A DNA stretch of 64,000 nucleotides, taken from positions 1 to 64,000 of the forward strand of contig NZ_SLXL01000014.1 in assembly GCF_004345735.1 (NCBI RefSeq), in the 5' to 3' direction. The stretch comes from Rhodovulum adriaticum (lineage in GTDB: Bacteria; Pseudomonadota; Alphaproteobacteria; Rhodobacterales; Rhodobacteraceae). Shown one piece after another: positions 23,400 to 31,398 of this stretch (position 1 is its first letter; the number at the start of each line of letters is the position of its first letter). Below the pieces are notes generated by a model. The model did no database searches. It had not been told where the DNA came from and saw only the letters and a program-made list of their open reading frames with translations. The translations under genes and the position numbers were made by a program.

Positions 23400-24710
23400 A
23401 TGGACGCGCGCACCATCCTGACCCGTCTGCGCGATGGCCAGCCGCTGAGCGAGGCGCAGCTTGCCTGGTTCGCCACTGGCCTGGCCAGCGGGACGGTCAC
23501 CGATGCACAGGCCGGGGCCTTTGCCATGGCGGCGCTGCTGAACGGGCTGACCACGCCCGAACGGGTGGGCCTGACCCGGGCAATGCGCGACAGCGGCAAG
23601 ACGCTGAGCTGGAACCTGCCCGGCCCCGTGCTGGACAAACATTCCACCGGGGGGATCGGCGATTGCGTCAGCCTGGTGCTGGCGCCTGCGCTGGCGGCCT
23701 GCGGGGCCTATGTGCCGATGATTGCCGGGCGGGGGCTGGGCCATACCGGCGGCACGCTGGACAAGCTGGAATCGATCCCCGGCTACCGTGCCGAGGTGCC
23801 CGTTTCGGCGCTGAAATCCATCACCGGGCAGATCGGCTGTGCCATCGTGGGGGCCTCTGCCGATATCGCACCGGCGGACAAGCGGCTTTATGCCGTACGC
23901 GACGTGACCGGCACGGTCGAAAGCATCGACCTGATCGTGGCCTCTATCCTGTCCAAGAAACTGGCCGCCGGGCTGGAGGGGCTGGTGCTGGATGTCAAGG
24001 TGGGTTCCGGCGCCTTCATGAAGGATATGCAGGCGGCCGAGGCCCTGGCCCGCGCGTTGGTGGAAACCGCGCAGGGGGCGGGCTGCATGACCACGGCGCT
24101 GATTACCGACATGTCCCAACCGCTGGTCGCCGCCGCCGGCAACGCGCTGGAGGTGATCGAGGTCATGGAAACCCTGACCGGCATCGGTGTCACGCCTGCC
24201 CTGTGGGACATCACATGCGCCCTAGGGGGCGAGGTTCTGGCCCTGGGCGGGTTGGCGGCCGACGCGGCGGACGGGGCGGGGCGGATCGCGCGGGTGCTGG
24301 ACAATGGCGAGGCTGCGCTGAAGTTCGGCGAGATGGTGGCCGAGATGGGCGGGCCCGCGGATTTCATCGAACGCTGGCCCGACCGGCTGCCCGCTGCGCC
24401 CGTGGTGCATGAATTGCGCGCACCCCGCGCGGGCTGGGTGCAGGCCATCGACGCCCATGCAATTGGCCTGGCCGTGGTGGGGCTGGGCGGCGGCCGGCGG
24501 CGCGAACGGGATCGTATCAATCCCTCGGTCGGGCTGTCGGAAATCGCGGCGCTTGGCGATGAGGTCGGCCAGGGCGAGGTGCTGGCCCTGATCCACGCCA
24601 CCAGCGAAACCGACGCCGAGGCCACCGCCGCCGCGCTGGCCGATGCCTTTACCATCGCAGAGGCTGCGGCCGATATCCCGCCGCTGGTGCATCAAAGGAT
24701 CCTGTCATGA
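23400..24710 (+). CDS. deoA: Thymidine phosphorylase
   Basis: A 436-residue enzyme that splits thymidine with phosphate to thymine and 2-deoxyribose-1-phosphate. The family signature is DKHSTGGIGDCVSLVLAP near residue 80, with the phosphate-binding GRGLGHTGGTLDKLES following. SILSKKLAAGLEGLVLDVKV is also typical. The ATG starts one base after the cdd stop, and the gene overlaps deoB by four bases. Confidence 0.96.
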   Translation: MDARTILTRLRDGQPLSEAQLAWFATGLASGTVTDAQAGAFAMAALLNGLTTPERVGLTRAMRDSGKTLSWNLPGPVLDKHSTGGIGDCVSLVLAPALAACGAYVPMIAGRGLGHTGGTLDKLESIPGYRAEVPVSALKSITGQIGCAIVGASADIAPADKRLYAVRDVTGTVESIDLIVASILSKKLAAGLEGLVLDVKVGSGAFMKDMQAAEALARALVETAQGAGCMTTALITDMSQPLVAAAGNALEVIEVMETLTGIGVTPALWDITCALGGEVLALGGLAADAADGAGRIARVLDNGEAALKFGEMVAEMGGPADFIERWPDRLPAAPVVHELRAPRAGWVQAIDAHAIGLAVVGLGGGRRRERDRINPSVGLSEIAALGDEVGQGEVLALIHATSETDAEATAAALADAFTIAEAAADIPPLVHQRILS

Positions 24711-25918
24711 CCCGCGCCTTTCTGGTGGTGATGGATTCGGTGGGGATCGGCGGGGCGCCGGACGCGGATCGTTTCTTCAATGACGGTGCCCCGGATACTG
24801 GCGCCAACACGCTGGCCCATATCGCGCAGGCCTGCGCCAGAGGCCGGGCAGAGCAGGGGCGCAGCGGCCCCCTGCACCTGCCCAACCTGGATGCGTTGGG
24901 GCTGGGCGCGGCGCTGCGGCTGGCCAGCGGGGCGCAGGCGCCGGGATTGGGTGCGGTTCCGCAGGGCCTGTGGGGCGCGGCGAGCGAGGTATCGCCGGGC
25001 AAGGATACGCCCTCGGGCCATTGGGAACTGGCGGGCGTGCCGGTGCCCTGGGACTGGCACTATTTTCCGCGCCAGGTGCCCGCCTTTCCCGCCGATCTGC
25101 TGGATGAACTTTGCCGCCTGGCGGGGACAGAGGGCACGCTGGGCAATTGCCATGCCTCGGGCACGGAAATCCTGGCGCGGCTGGGGGCAGAGCATCTGCG
25201 CACCGGCTGGCCCATCTGCTATACCTCTGCCGACAGCGTGTTACAGATCGCCGCGCACGAGGGGGTGTTCGGGCTGGATCGTCTGCTGAAGCTTTGCGCC
25301 GATCTTGCGCCGACATTGCATGCCATGCGGGTGTGCCGGGTGATCGCGCGGCCCTTTGTGGGCGATGCGGAAGCCGGGTTCACCCGCACCGCCAACCGCC
25401 ATGACTATGCCATCGCCCCGCCCGCGCCGACGCTGTGCGACTGGGTGCAGGGGGCCGGGCGCCGGGTGCAGGCCATCGGCAAGATCGGCGACATTTTTTC
25501 GATGCACGGTATCGACGAGGTGCGCACCGGCCCCGACGCGGTGCTGATGGACCACCTCGCCGACCTGATGGAAGAGGCGCCCGATGGCAGCCTGACCTTT
25601 GCCAATTTCGTGGAGTTCGACAGCCTTTGGGGGCACCGCCGGAATGTTGCGGGTTATGCGCGCGCGCTGGAATGGTTCGATGCGCAATTGCCGCGCATCC
25701 TGGGGCGGATGCGGCCGGGCGATCTGATCCTGTTGACCGCGGATCACGGCAACGACCCCACCTGGGCCGGGACCGACCACACCCGCGAGCGGGTGCCGGT
25801 GCTGGGTGCGGGGCTGGGGGCGCGCGGGATCGGGCTGTGCGCCTATACGGATGTGGCCGCCAGCGTCGCCGCGCATCTGGGCGTGCCCGCGAAGGGGCCG
25901 GGAAACAGCTTTCTGTAA
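24707..25918 (+). CDS. deoB: Phosphopentomutase
   Basis: A 403-residue alkaline-phosphatase-superfamily enzyme that turns deoxyribose-1-phosphate into the 5-phosphate. Metal ligands are visible in VMDSVGIGGAPDADRF at the start, in the GANTLAHIAQ region, and in TADHGNDPTWAGTDHTRE near the end. The phosphate-accepting Thr lies in KDTPSGHWELAG. The ATG overlaps the deoA stop (ATGA). Confidence 0.96.
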   Translation: MTRAFLVVMDSVGIGGAPDADRFFNDGAPDTGANTLAHIAQACARGRAEQGRSGPLHLPNLDALGLGAALRLASGAQAPGLGAVPQGLWGAASEVSPGKDTPSGHWELAGVPVPWDWHYFPRQVPAFPADLLDELCRLAGTEGTLGNCHASGTEILARLGAEHLRTGWPICYTSADSVLQIAAHEGVFGLDRLLKLCADLAPTLHAMRVCRVIARPFVGDAEAGFTRTANRHDYAIAPPAPTLCDWVQGAGRRVQAIGKIGDIFSMHGIDEVRTGPDAVLMDHLADLMEEAPDGSLTFANFVEFDSLWGHRRNVAGYARALEWFDAQLPRILGRMRPGDLILLTADHGNDPTWAGTDHTRERVPVLGAGLGARGIGLCAYTDVAASVAAHLGVPAKGPGNSFL

Positions 25919-25954
25919 GATGCGCCGACTTGTTGAACCGACCGGAGACCGCCG

Positions 25955-26587
25955 ATGACAGAGCACCTGACCGTCGTGTCGCACCCCCTTGTCCAGGACA
26001 AGCTGAGCCGGATGCGCGACAAGGACACGCCCACCGCCGAGTTTCGCAGCCTGCTGCGCGAGGCCGGGCAGCTGCTGGCCTATGAGGCCACGCGCGACCT
26101 GCCGATGACCACGCGGCGGATCGAAACGCCGCTGTGCGAGATGGACGCGCCCGTGCTGGCCTGCGGCGCGCCGGTGCTGGTGTCGATCCTGCGGGCGGGT
26201 AACGGGTTGCTGGACCCGGTGATGGATCTGCTGCCCGATGCGCCGGTGGGTTTTGTCGGGCTTTACCGCGACGAAGAGACCCTTGAACCCGTGCAATACT
26301 ATTTCAAAGTGCCCGCAGAGATCGCCGAGCGGCCGGTGATCGTCGTGGACCCGATGCTGGCGACCGGCAATTCCTCTGCCGCGGCGGTCGCGTTGCTGAA
26401 ACGGGCCGGGGCGCGCGATCTGCGTTTGATGTGTCTGGTCGCGGCGCCCGAAGGCGTGACCTGCATGAAGCGGGCCCATCCCGACGTTCCCATCGTGACC
26501 GCCGCTGTGGACGAGTGCCTGAACGAGCACGGATATATCGTTCCGGGTCTAGGGGATGCGGGCGACCGGACCTTCGGTACAAAATAG
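25955..26587 (+). CDS. upp: Uracil phosphoribosyltransferase
   Basis: A 210-residue enzyme making UMP from uracil and PRPP. The PRPP motif is [10 protein letters not shown] at residues 131-140, and the uracil-binding end [11 protein letters not shown] is intact. The ribosome site CGGAGACC precedes the ATG. It lies 36 bases after deoB and closes the pyrimidine salvage operon. Confidence 0.97.
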   Translation: MTEHLTVVSHPLVQDKLSRMRDKDTPTAEFRSLLREAGQLLAYEATRDLPMTTRRIETPLCEMDAPVLACGAPVLVSILRAGNGLLDPVMDLLPDAPVGFVGLYRDEETLEPVQYYFKVPAEIAERPVIVVDPMLATGNSSAAAVALLKRAGARDLRLMCLVAAPEGVTCMKRAHPDVPIVTAAVDECLNEHGYIVPGLGDAGDRTFGTK

Positions 26588-26653
26588 AGCAATTGTTTCT
26601 TTACTCGTACATCCCCATCAGGCATGATTCGCCCATAATCTGTGGGGGATGTC

Positions 26654-27490
26654 ATGGGGTTCGTTCGTTCGGCCATCGCTTTGGCGCTGGCTGTTGGGGT
26701 AACCGTTTCCGCGGCGCATGCGCAGGCGCTCCGCAAGGATGACGGGCCGGCGGAATACCCGCCCGCCAGTTTTCAGGGTCGGCAATTCGTCGACAGCCAG
26801 GGCTGTGTCTATATCCGTGCCGGTTATGCCGGGCAGGTGTCTTGGGTTCCGCGGGTCGGCCGGGATCGCAAGGTGTTGTGCGGGTTCAGCCCGACCTTTG
26901 CCAAGGCCGCAACCCGCCCCGCCCCGGCGCAAGTGCGCCAACCGCAAGCGCCTGTCCGTGTCGCGCGGCCCGCGCCCACGGCCCAGGCCCCCCGCGCGGT
27001 GCAGCCGTCCCAGCCAGAGGCGCCGGTACGCGTCGTGCGCCGCACCACCACCGCCCCGCAGGCCGCGCCCAAACCCACCGCGCCCAAGCGCGTGGTGCGC
27101 ACGGCCCCCGCCGTCAAACCGCGCCAACCGGCCTGCCCGGGCGCATCGGCGCTCAGCGCGCGTTATATCAACGACGGCTCGAAATATCCCGTCCGCTGCG
27201 GCCCGCAAGAGATCGACCCGACCGCGGGGTCGGTGACGGTCCGTCCCGGCAGCCGCGCGGGGAGTTCTCCGGCCACCGTTCCGCTGCGCCCCGCGCCGCT
27301 GACCGTGCCCGAGGGGTATGAACGCGTCTGGGAGGATGGCCGCCTGAACCCCCATCGCGGCCGTCGCACCGCACGTGGCGAATTGCAGATGGCCCAGATC
27401 TGGACCGACGAGGTGCCGCGCCGCCTGATCCAGGTGCCCATGAGCGACCCGCGCGTGATCCATGTCTCAACGCAGGGCAAGTCTCGATAA
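26654..27490 (+). CDS. Secreted proline/alanine-rich envelope protein, SPOR-protein-like N-terminus
   Basis: A 278-residue protein from ATG 26654. The signal peptide ends near VSAAHAQ/AL at about residue 24. The first mature region (EYPPASFQGRQFVDSQGC, then VSWVPRVGRDRK) resembles the N-terminal part of SPOR-domain proteins of the Rhodobacterales. A long Pro/Ala/Arg linker follows (residues about 90-160), then ACPGASALSARYINDG with cysteines. A recognisable SPOR domain is missing at the C-terminus, which reads QTARGELQMAQIWTD-like helix and basic tail. It is probably anchored to or near peptidoglycan. The function is inferred only from the family resemblance. A strong terminator follows. Confidence 0.65.
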   Translation: MGFVRSAIALALAVGVTVSAAHAQALRKDDGPAEYPPASFQGRQFVDSQGCVYIRAGYAGQVSWVPRVGRDRKVLCGFSPTFAKAATRPAPAQVRQPQAPVRVARPAPTAQAPRAVQPSQPEAPVRVVRRTTTAPQAAPKPTAPKRVVRTAPAVKPRQPACPGASALSARYINDGSKYPVRCGPQEIDPTAGSVTVRPGSRAGSSPATVPLRPAPLTVPEGYERVWEDGRLNPHRGRRTARGELQMAQIWTDEVPRRLIQVPMSDPRVIHVSTQGKSR

Positions 27491-27534
27491 TTCTTCAGGA
27501 TAACAAGCAAGTAACACGTCGAGCAACAACACGT

Positions 27535-27567
27535 AGGAAGCGCCCCGTTCGCGGACGGGGCGCTTTC
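27535..27567. terminator. Bidirectional terminator
   Basis: AAGCGCCCCGT and ACGGGGCGCTT form an 11-bp stem with a 6-base loop. It is flanked by A-rich (GGAA) and T-rich (TTTCC) arms, so it can end both the envelope-protein gene on the plus strand and the membrane-protein gene on the minus strand. Confidence 0.75.
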
Positions 27568-27601
27568 CATTTGCGTGCTAACGCTTGGGGCGGCTTGCGG
27601 A

Positions 27602-28621
27602 TCAGGGGCCGCAGATGCCCTGCAGGCGGATCCAGTCGCCGTCGGACAGCACTTGGGGGACGTTTCGCCCGCGCATCGGGTCGGCCTCGATCAGCGGCAG
27701 GACACTCTCCCCCGAGGCGTCCAGCGCATAGGCATAGGGCACCGAGGACAATTGCGCCGCCGCGAACCGGGCCAGCAGTGCCGCATCCTGCGGCAGTGGT
27801 CTTGGCGTTGCATTCAGAACCGTCTTGGCGTGGGCCTCCAGCGCGGCGTCGGGCAGGCGTCCGCTGGTCAGCAACCGCAGTGTCGCCAGCGGCCCTGCCG
27901 TGCGCAGCAATTCCGCCAGGGGATCGTTCCGCGCGGCCCGCGCCGATTCCGCCAGGATGAAACCGGCCGCTACCGCCGGGTCTTCGTGGTCCTCGACCAA
28001 CGCGCGGTTCAGCAGGATCAGCCCGCCGGGCAGGTGCGCCGCCCGCCCCGTGCCCCCGGACAGCACAACGACCTGCGCGCCTGTCTCGGGCAGCACCCGC
28101 GCGGTCAGGCGTTCCAGCGCGGCCACGCCATCGCGCGCATGGCAGGCGGGGCCGTTGATCCGGGTGATCCGGGCCAGCACGTCCCGGCCGATCTCGGCGC
28201 GCACGCTGACGGGCACCACCGTTACCGCGTGGCGCGCCAGCGCGCCGGGCAGCCAGAACAGGGCCAGGGCGGCAAACCCGGCGGTGAACAGGCCCAGCAG
28301 GACCAGGCGCAACCGTCCGGCGCGGGGGCGTTCGCGGGCGATGGCGGCGCGGACGGCCTCGATCGCCTCGATCATCACGGGTTCGTCCACTTCCAGCGTT
28401 TCGTCGCCGTCCGGGTCGGGGGTGTAAAGCGCGGGCATCCGGCCGGGATTGATCCGCGCGATGGCCGCCAGCGACCAATGCGTCAGCACCCGTTCCGCCG
28501 TGTCGGAAATCACCAAAGAGGCATCCCCAAAGGACAGGATCACGTCGCGCCGCTGGGCCTGGGCGGTTTCGCGCCACAGGCCTGGGCTTTCCAGCCGTTC
28601 ATATCGCGTAAGTGCCGTCAT
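27602..28621 (-). CDS. Membrane protein with a degenerate M48-like peptidase domain
   Basis: A 339-residue protein. A soluble N-terminal part of about 110 residues (DVILSFGDASLVISDTAERV, then LEVDEPVMIEAIEAVRAAI) is followed by one transmembrane segment (LVLLGLFTAGFAALALFWLPG). The C-terminal domain contains HLPGGLILLNRALVEDHEDP and AGFILAESARAA. These align with the M48 peptidase core (LPGG...AGVLAHELGH), but HExxH is replaced by AESAR, so it cannot bind zinc in the usual way. A structural or inhibitory role is possible. It is conserved in Rhodobacterales as far as I recall. It lies between two terminators, alone. Confidence 0.7.
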   Translation of the reverse strand: MTALTRYERLESPGLWRETAQAQRRDVILSFGDASLVISDTAERVLTHWSLAAIARINPGRMPALYTPDPDGDETLEVDEPVMIEAIEAVRAAIARERPRAGRLRLVLLGLFTAGFAALALFWLPGALARHAVTVVPVSVRAEIGRDVLARITRINGPACHARDGVAALERLTARVLPETGAQVVVLSGGTGRAAHLPGGLILLNRALVEDHEDPAVAAGFILAESARAARNDPLAELLRTAGPLATLRLLTSGRLPDAALEAHAKTVLNATPRPLPQDAALLARFAAAQLSSVPYAYALDASGESVLPLIEADPMRGRNVPQVLSDGDWIRLQGICGP

Positions 28622-28694
28622 TGCGGCCTGTGGTCCTGCTCTGCCTGGTGGTGCCGGTGGGGCAGGATAGCCCAGCCCCCCGGCGGTGCCAATC

Positions 28695-30320
28695 TTACAG
28701 CTTGCGGGCGATGTCGCGCAGCTGGAACTTCTGGATCTTGCCGGTCGAGGTTTTCGGCAATTCCTGGAAGATCACCTTTTTCGGGGTCTTGAACCCGGCC
28801 AGCCGCTCGCGGGCAAAGGCGATCAGCGCGTCCTCGTCCACGCTGTGCCCGTCCTTCAACTCGACAAAGGCGCAGGGCACCTCTCCCCATTTCTCGTCCG
28901 GCTTGGCCACCACGGCACACAGCAGCACGTCGGGGTGGTGCATCAGCACGCCCTCGACCTCGACCGAGCTGACGTTTTCACCGCCCGAGATGATGATGTC
29001 CTTGGCCCGGTCGGCGATCTGCAGATACGTGTCGGGGTGCTGCACCGCCAGGTCGCCGGAATGGAAGTAGCCATCCTGAAACGCCTCGCGCGTGGCGCGC
29101 GGGTTCTTCAGATAGCCCTTCATCACGCCGTTGCCGCGGAACACGATTTGGCCCTGGGTGGTGCCGTCCATCGGTACGGGGGCGTTCTGGTCGTCCCAGA
29201 CCTGAACGGGTTCCATAAAGGGCATGGCCACGCCCTGACGTGCCTTTTGCGCGGCGCGGTCGTCGCCGGTCAGGGGCTCCCACTTTTCGTGCCAGGTGCA
29301 TTCGGTGGCCGGCCCATAGGTTTCCGTCAGCCCGTAGACATGGGTGATGTTGAAGCCCATCGGCTCGATCTTGGCCAGTGTCGCGGGGGCGGGCGGGGCG
29401 CCTGCGGTGAACACCTCGACCACGTGGTCGAACGGGCGCTTTTCGTCGTCCTTGGCGTTGACGATCATGTTCAGCACGATGGGCGCGCCGCCGAAATGGG
29501 TCACGCCCTCATCCGCGATGGCGTCGAAGATCGCCTTGGCGCTGATGTCACGGCAGCAGACCAGCGTGCCGCCCACCGCCGGCATCATCCAGGTGTGACA
29601 CCAGCCGTTGCAGTGGAACAGCGGCACGATGGTCAGGTATTTCGGATGCAGCGTGATGCGCCAACTCAGCACCTGGCCCATGGCGTTCAGATAGGCGCCG
29701 CGGTGGTGATAGACCACGCCCTTGGGGCGGCCCGTGGTGCCCGATGTGTAGTTCAGCGAGATGCTTTCCCATTCGTCCTGGGGCAGGATCCAGTCGAAAT
29801 CGGGGTCGGCGGCGGCCAGGATATCCTCGTATTCCGGGTAGTCGCCGAAATCATGCACGCCCGCGGCGTCGTCGCCGACCTCGATCACCTTGGGTGGCTC
29901 GTTTTCCATGTCCTCGATTGCTGTGGCCAGCAACGGGATGAACTGCGGGTCGCACAAGACGACCTTGGCCCCGGCATGATCCAGGATATAGCTGACCGTG
30001 TTTGCATCCAGCCGGATGTTGATGGTGTTCAGAACCGCGCCGCAGGCGGGTACGCCGAAATGCGCCTCGGCATGGGCGGGGACGTTGGGCAACAGCGTGG
30101 CGACCACATCGCCCGGTTTCACCCCCATTGCGGCCAGGGCCGAGGCCAGCCGCGTGACGCGGTCATGATACTGGGCATAGGTGTAGCGGCGATCCCCATA
30201 GACCACCGCGTCGCGGTCGGGAAACACCTGCACCGCGCGTTTCAGATAGGACAGCGGCGTCAGCGGCACGTAATTCGCCGCGCATTTTTCCAGACCCGTT
30301 TCGTCGGCCAGCCAGCCCAT
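28695..30320 (-). CDS. Medium/long-chain acyl-CoA ligase (AMP-forming), possibly DmdB-like
   Basis: A 541-residue adenylate-forming ligase from ATG 30320 after GGGAGGAC. The P-loop YTSGTTGRPKG, THVYGLTETYGP, SGDLAVQHPDTY and the catalytic lysine in LPKTSTGKIQKF are intact. Sequence length and the N-terminus (NYVPLTPLSYLKRAVQVFPD) fit the branch that contains the methylmercaptopropionyl-CoA ligase DmdB as well as fatty-acyl ligases. The substrate cannot be told from the sequence. It is a lone gene, 73 bases from the membrane protein gene. Confidence 0.85.
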   Translation of the reverse strand: MGWLADETGLEKCAANYVPLTPLSYLKRAVQVFPDRDAVVYGDRRYTYAQYHDRVTRLASALAAMGVKPGDVVATLLPNVPAHAEAHFGVPACGAVLNTINIRLDANTVSYILDHAGAKVVLCDPQFIPLLATAIEDMENEPPKVIEVGDDAAGVHDFGDYPEYEDILAAADPDFDWILPQDEWESISLNYTSGTTGRPKGVVYHHRGAYLNAMGQVLSWRITLHPKYLTIVPLFHCNGWCHTWMMPAVGGTLVCCRDISAKAIFDAIADEGVTHFGGAPIVLNMIVNAKDDEKRPFDHVVEVFTAGAPPAPATLAKIEPMGFNITHVYGLTETYGPATECTWHEKWEPLTGDDRAAQKARQGVAMPFMEPVQVWDDQNAPVPMDGTTQGQIVFRGNGVMKGYLKNPRATREAFQDGYFHSGDLAVQHPDTYLQIADRAKDIIISGGENVSSVEVEGVLMHHPDVLLCAVVAKPDEKWGEVPCAFVELKDGHSVDEDALIAFARERLAGFKTPKKVIFQELPKTSTGKIQKFQLRDIARKL

Positions 30321-30726
30321 ATGTAGTCCTCCCTTGATGTTCGTCTTTCGGGGCGGAGTGTGGCGCCGCGGGGGCGCTTTGAAAAGGGGGCAGAGGCGGG
30401 CGCGCGCCGGTTGCAACGGGGCCGGTGAAGGGCGGTGCGGTCCGCCCTGGGGCGGGTTGCCTTGCATCCCCCCGCAAGGGATGTCGCGTGGGTGTCACCG
30501 CCATCGGGCAAGGGCTGAATTGTCGTCAGGTGCGGCCCAGTCCCCCGGTCCGGCGGGAAACTGATGCTAATCGTTCGCCTTTGACACGAATGCGTCCCAA
30601 TCTGGTCAAGGTGGCGTCCTCTTAACCTTTCGATAGTGAACCGTTCGCGGGTGACTCGCGCCTTGTGCCGGGTTTGCACGCCCGGCGGGCAGTGGTTCGG
30701 GGTCACGGACATAAACGGGGTATGCA
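30321..30726. other. Gene-free stretch between divergent genes
   Basis: 406 bases between an acyl-CoA ligase gene (minus) and the Hint-protein gene (plus). I find no tRNA, no open frame with a ribosome site, and no clear operator. The part from 30560 to 30640 is somewhat more AT-rich and is the likeliest place for promoters. Nothing else can be supported. Confidence 0.5.
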
Positions 30727-31398
30727 ATGCTGACTGGTCTGAAATCTGCGTTCGCCGATGCGATCGGGCCCGTGCCAGATGCCAGGCAGTGCGGGCAGGC
30801 GGGGGCGGACTATCCGTGCCGGTGCTGCGCGTCGGGCCTGATAGCGGGGACGCGCGTTGCCACGGACAGGGGGTGGCAGGCGGTACAGGATCTGGTGCCC
30901 GGGCAGCCGGTGCTGACCTTCGACCGCGACTTTCAACCGCTGCGGACCCTGCGCAGAGAGTATCACTGGTCGCCGGTGGCGCGGTCCGCGCGCGCGTTCT
31001 GGCCGCTCAGCGTGCCGGTGGGGGCCCTGGGCAACGCCATGCCCCTGACCCTGTTTCCGGAACAGAATGTCCTGCTGGAATCCGACCTGGCCGAGGCGCG
31101 CTATGGCGATCCCTTCGTCCTGGTGCCCGCGCGCCTGTTGGATGGGCTGCGCGGTATCTTTCGCGCGCCCCCCGCGAATGACCCGACCGAGGTCATAACG
31201 CTGCAATTCGACCGTGACGAAAGCGTTTTCGTCAATGGCGGTGCCCTGGCGTTCTGCTTTGCCCTGGCCGAGGGGGAGATGATGCCCCTGGATGCCCTGT
31301 GCGACTGTGGGGCTCAGGGGGCGGGATACATCGTTCCCGCCCCCGATGAGATGCCGGACCTCCTCGCCGCGCTGTCAGAGGCCTGGACCCCGGTCTAG
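30727..31398 (+). CDS. Hint-domain (Hedgehog/intein-like) protein lacking the catalytic cysteine
   Basis: A 223-residue protein. The Hint domain starts at SGLIAGTRVATDRGWQAVQDL near residue 36, continues with VPGQPVLTFDRDFQPLRTLR, and ends with LFPEQNVLLESDLAEARYG and DEFVFVNG-type strands. In active relatives the domain begins with C-x-x-x-G-T, but here the corresponding residue is Gly (GLIAGT). The nearby Cys residues (CRCC) lie three to six residues earlier. Self-cleavage is therefore doubtful. Proteins of this type are abundant in Rhodobacterales and often follow secreted repeats, yet this copy stands alone with no signal peptide. Its stop overlaps that of fadJ by three bases. Confidence 0.8.
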   Translation: MLTGLKSAFADAIGPVPDARQCGQAGADYPCRCCASGLIAGTRVATDRGWQAVQDLVPGQPVLTFDRDFQPLRTLRREYHWSPVARSARAFWPLSVPVGALGNAMPLTLFPEQNVLLESDLAEARYGDPFVLVPARLLDGLRGIFRAPPANDPTEVITLQFDRDESVFVNGGALAFCFALAEGEMMPLDALCDCGAQGAGYIVPAPDEMPDLLAALSEAWTPV

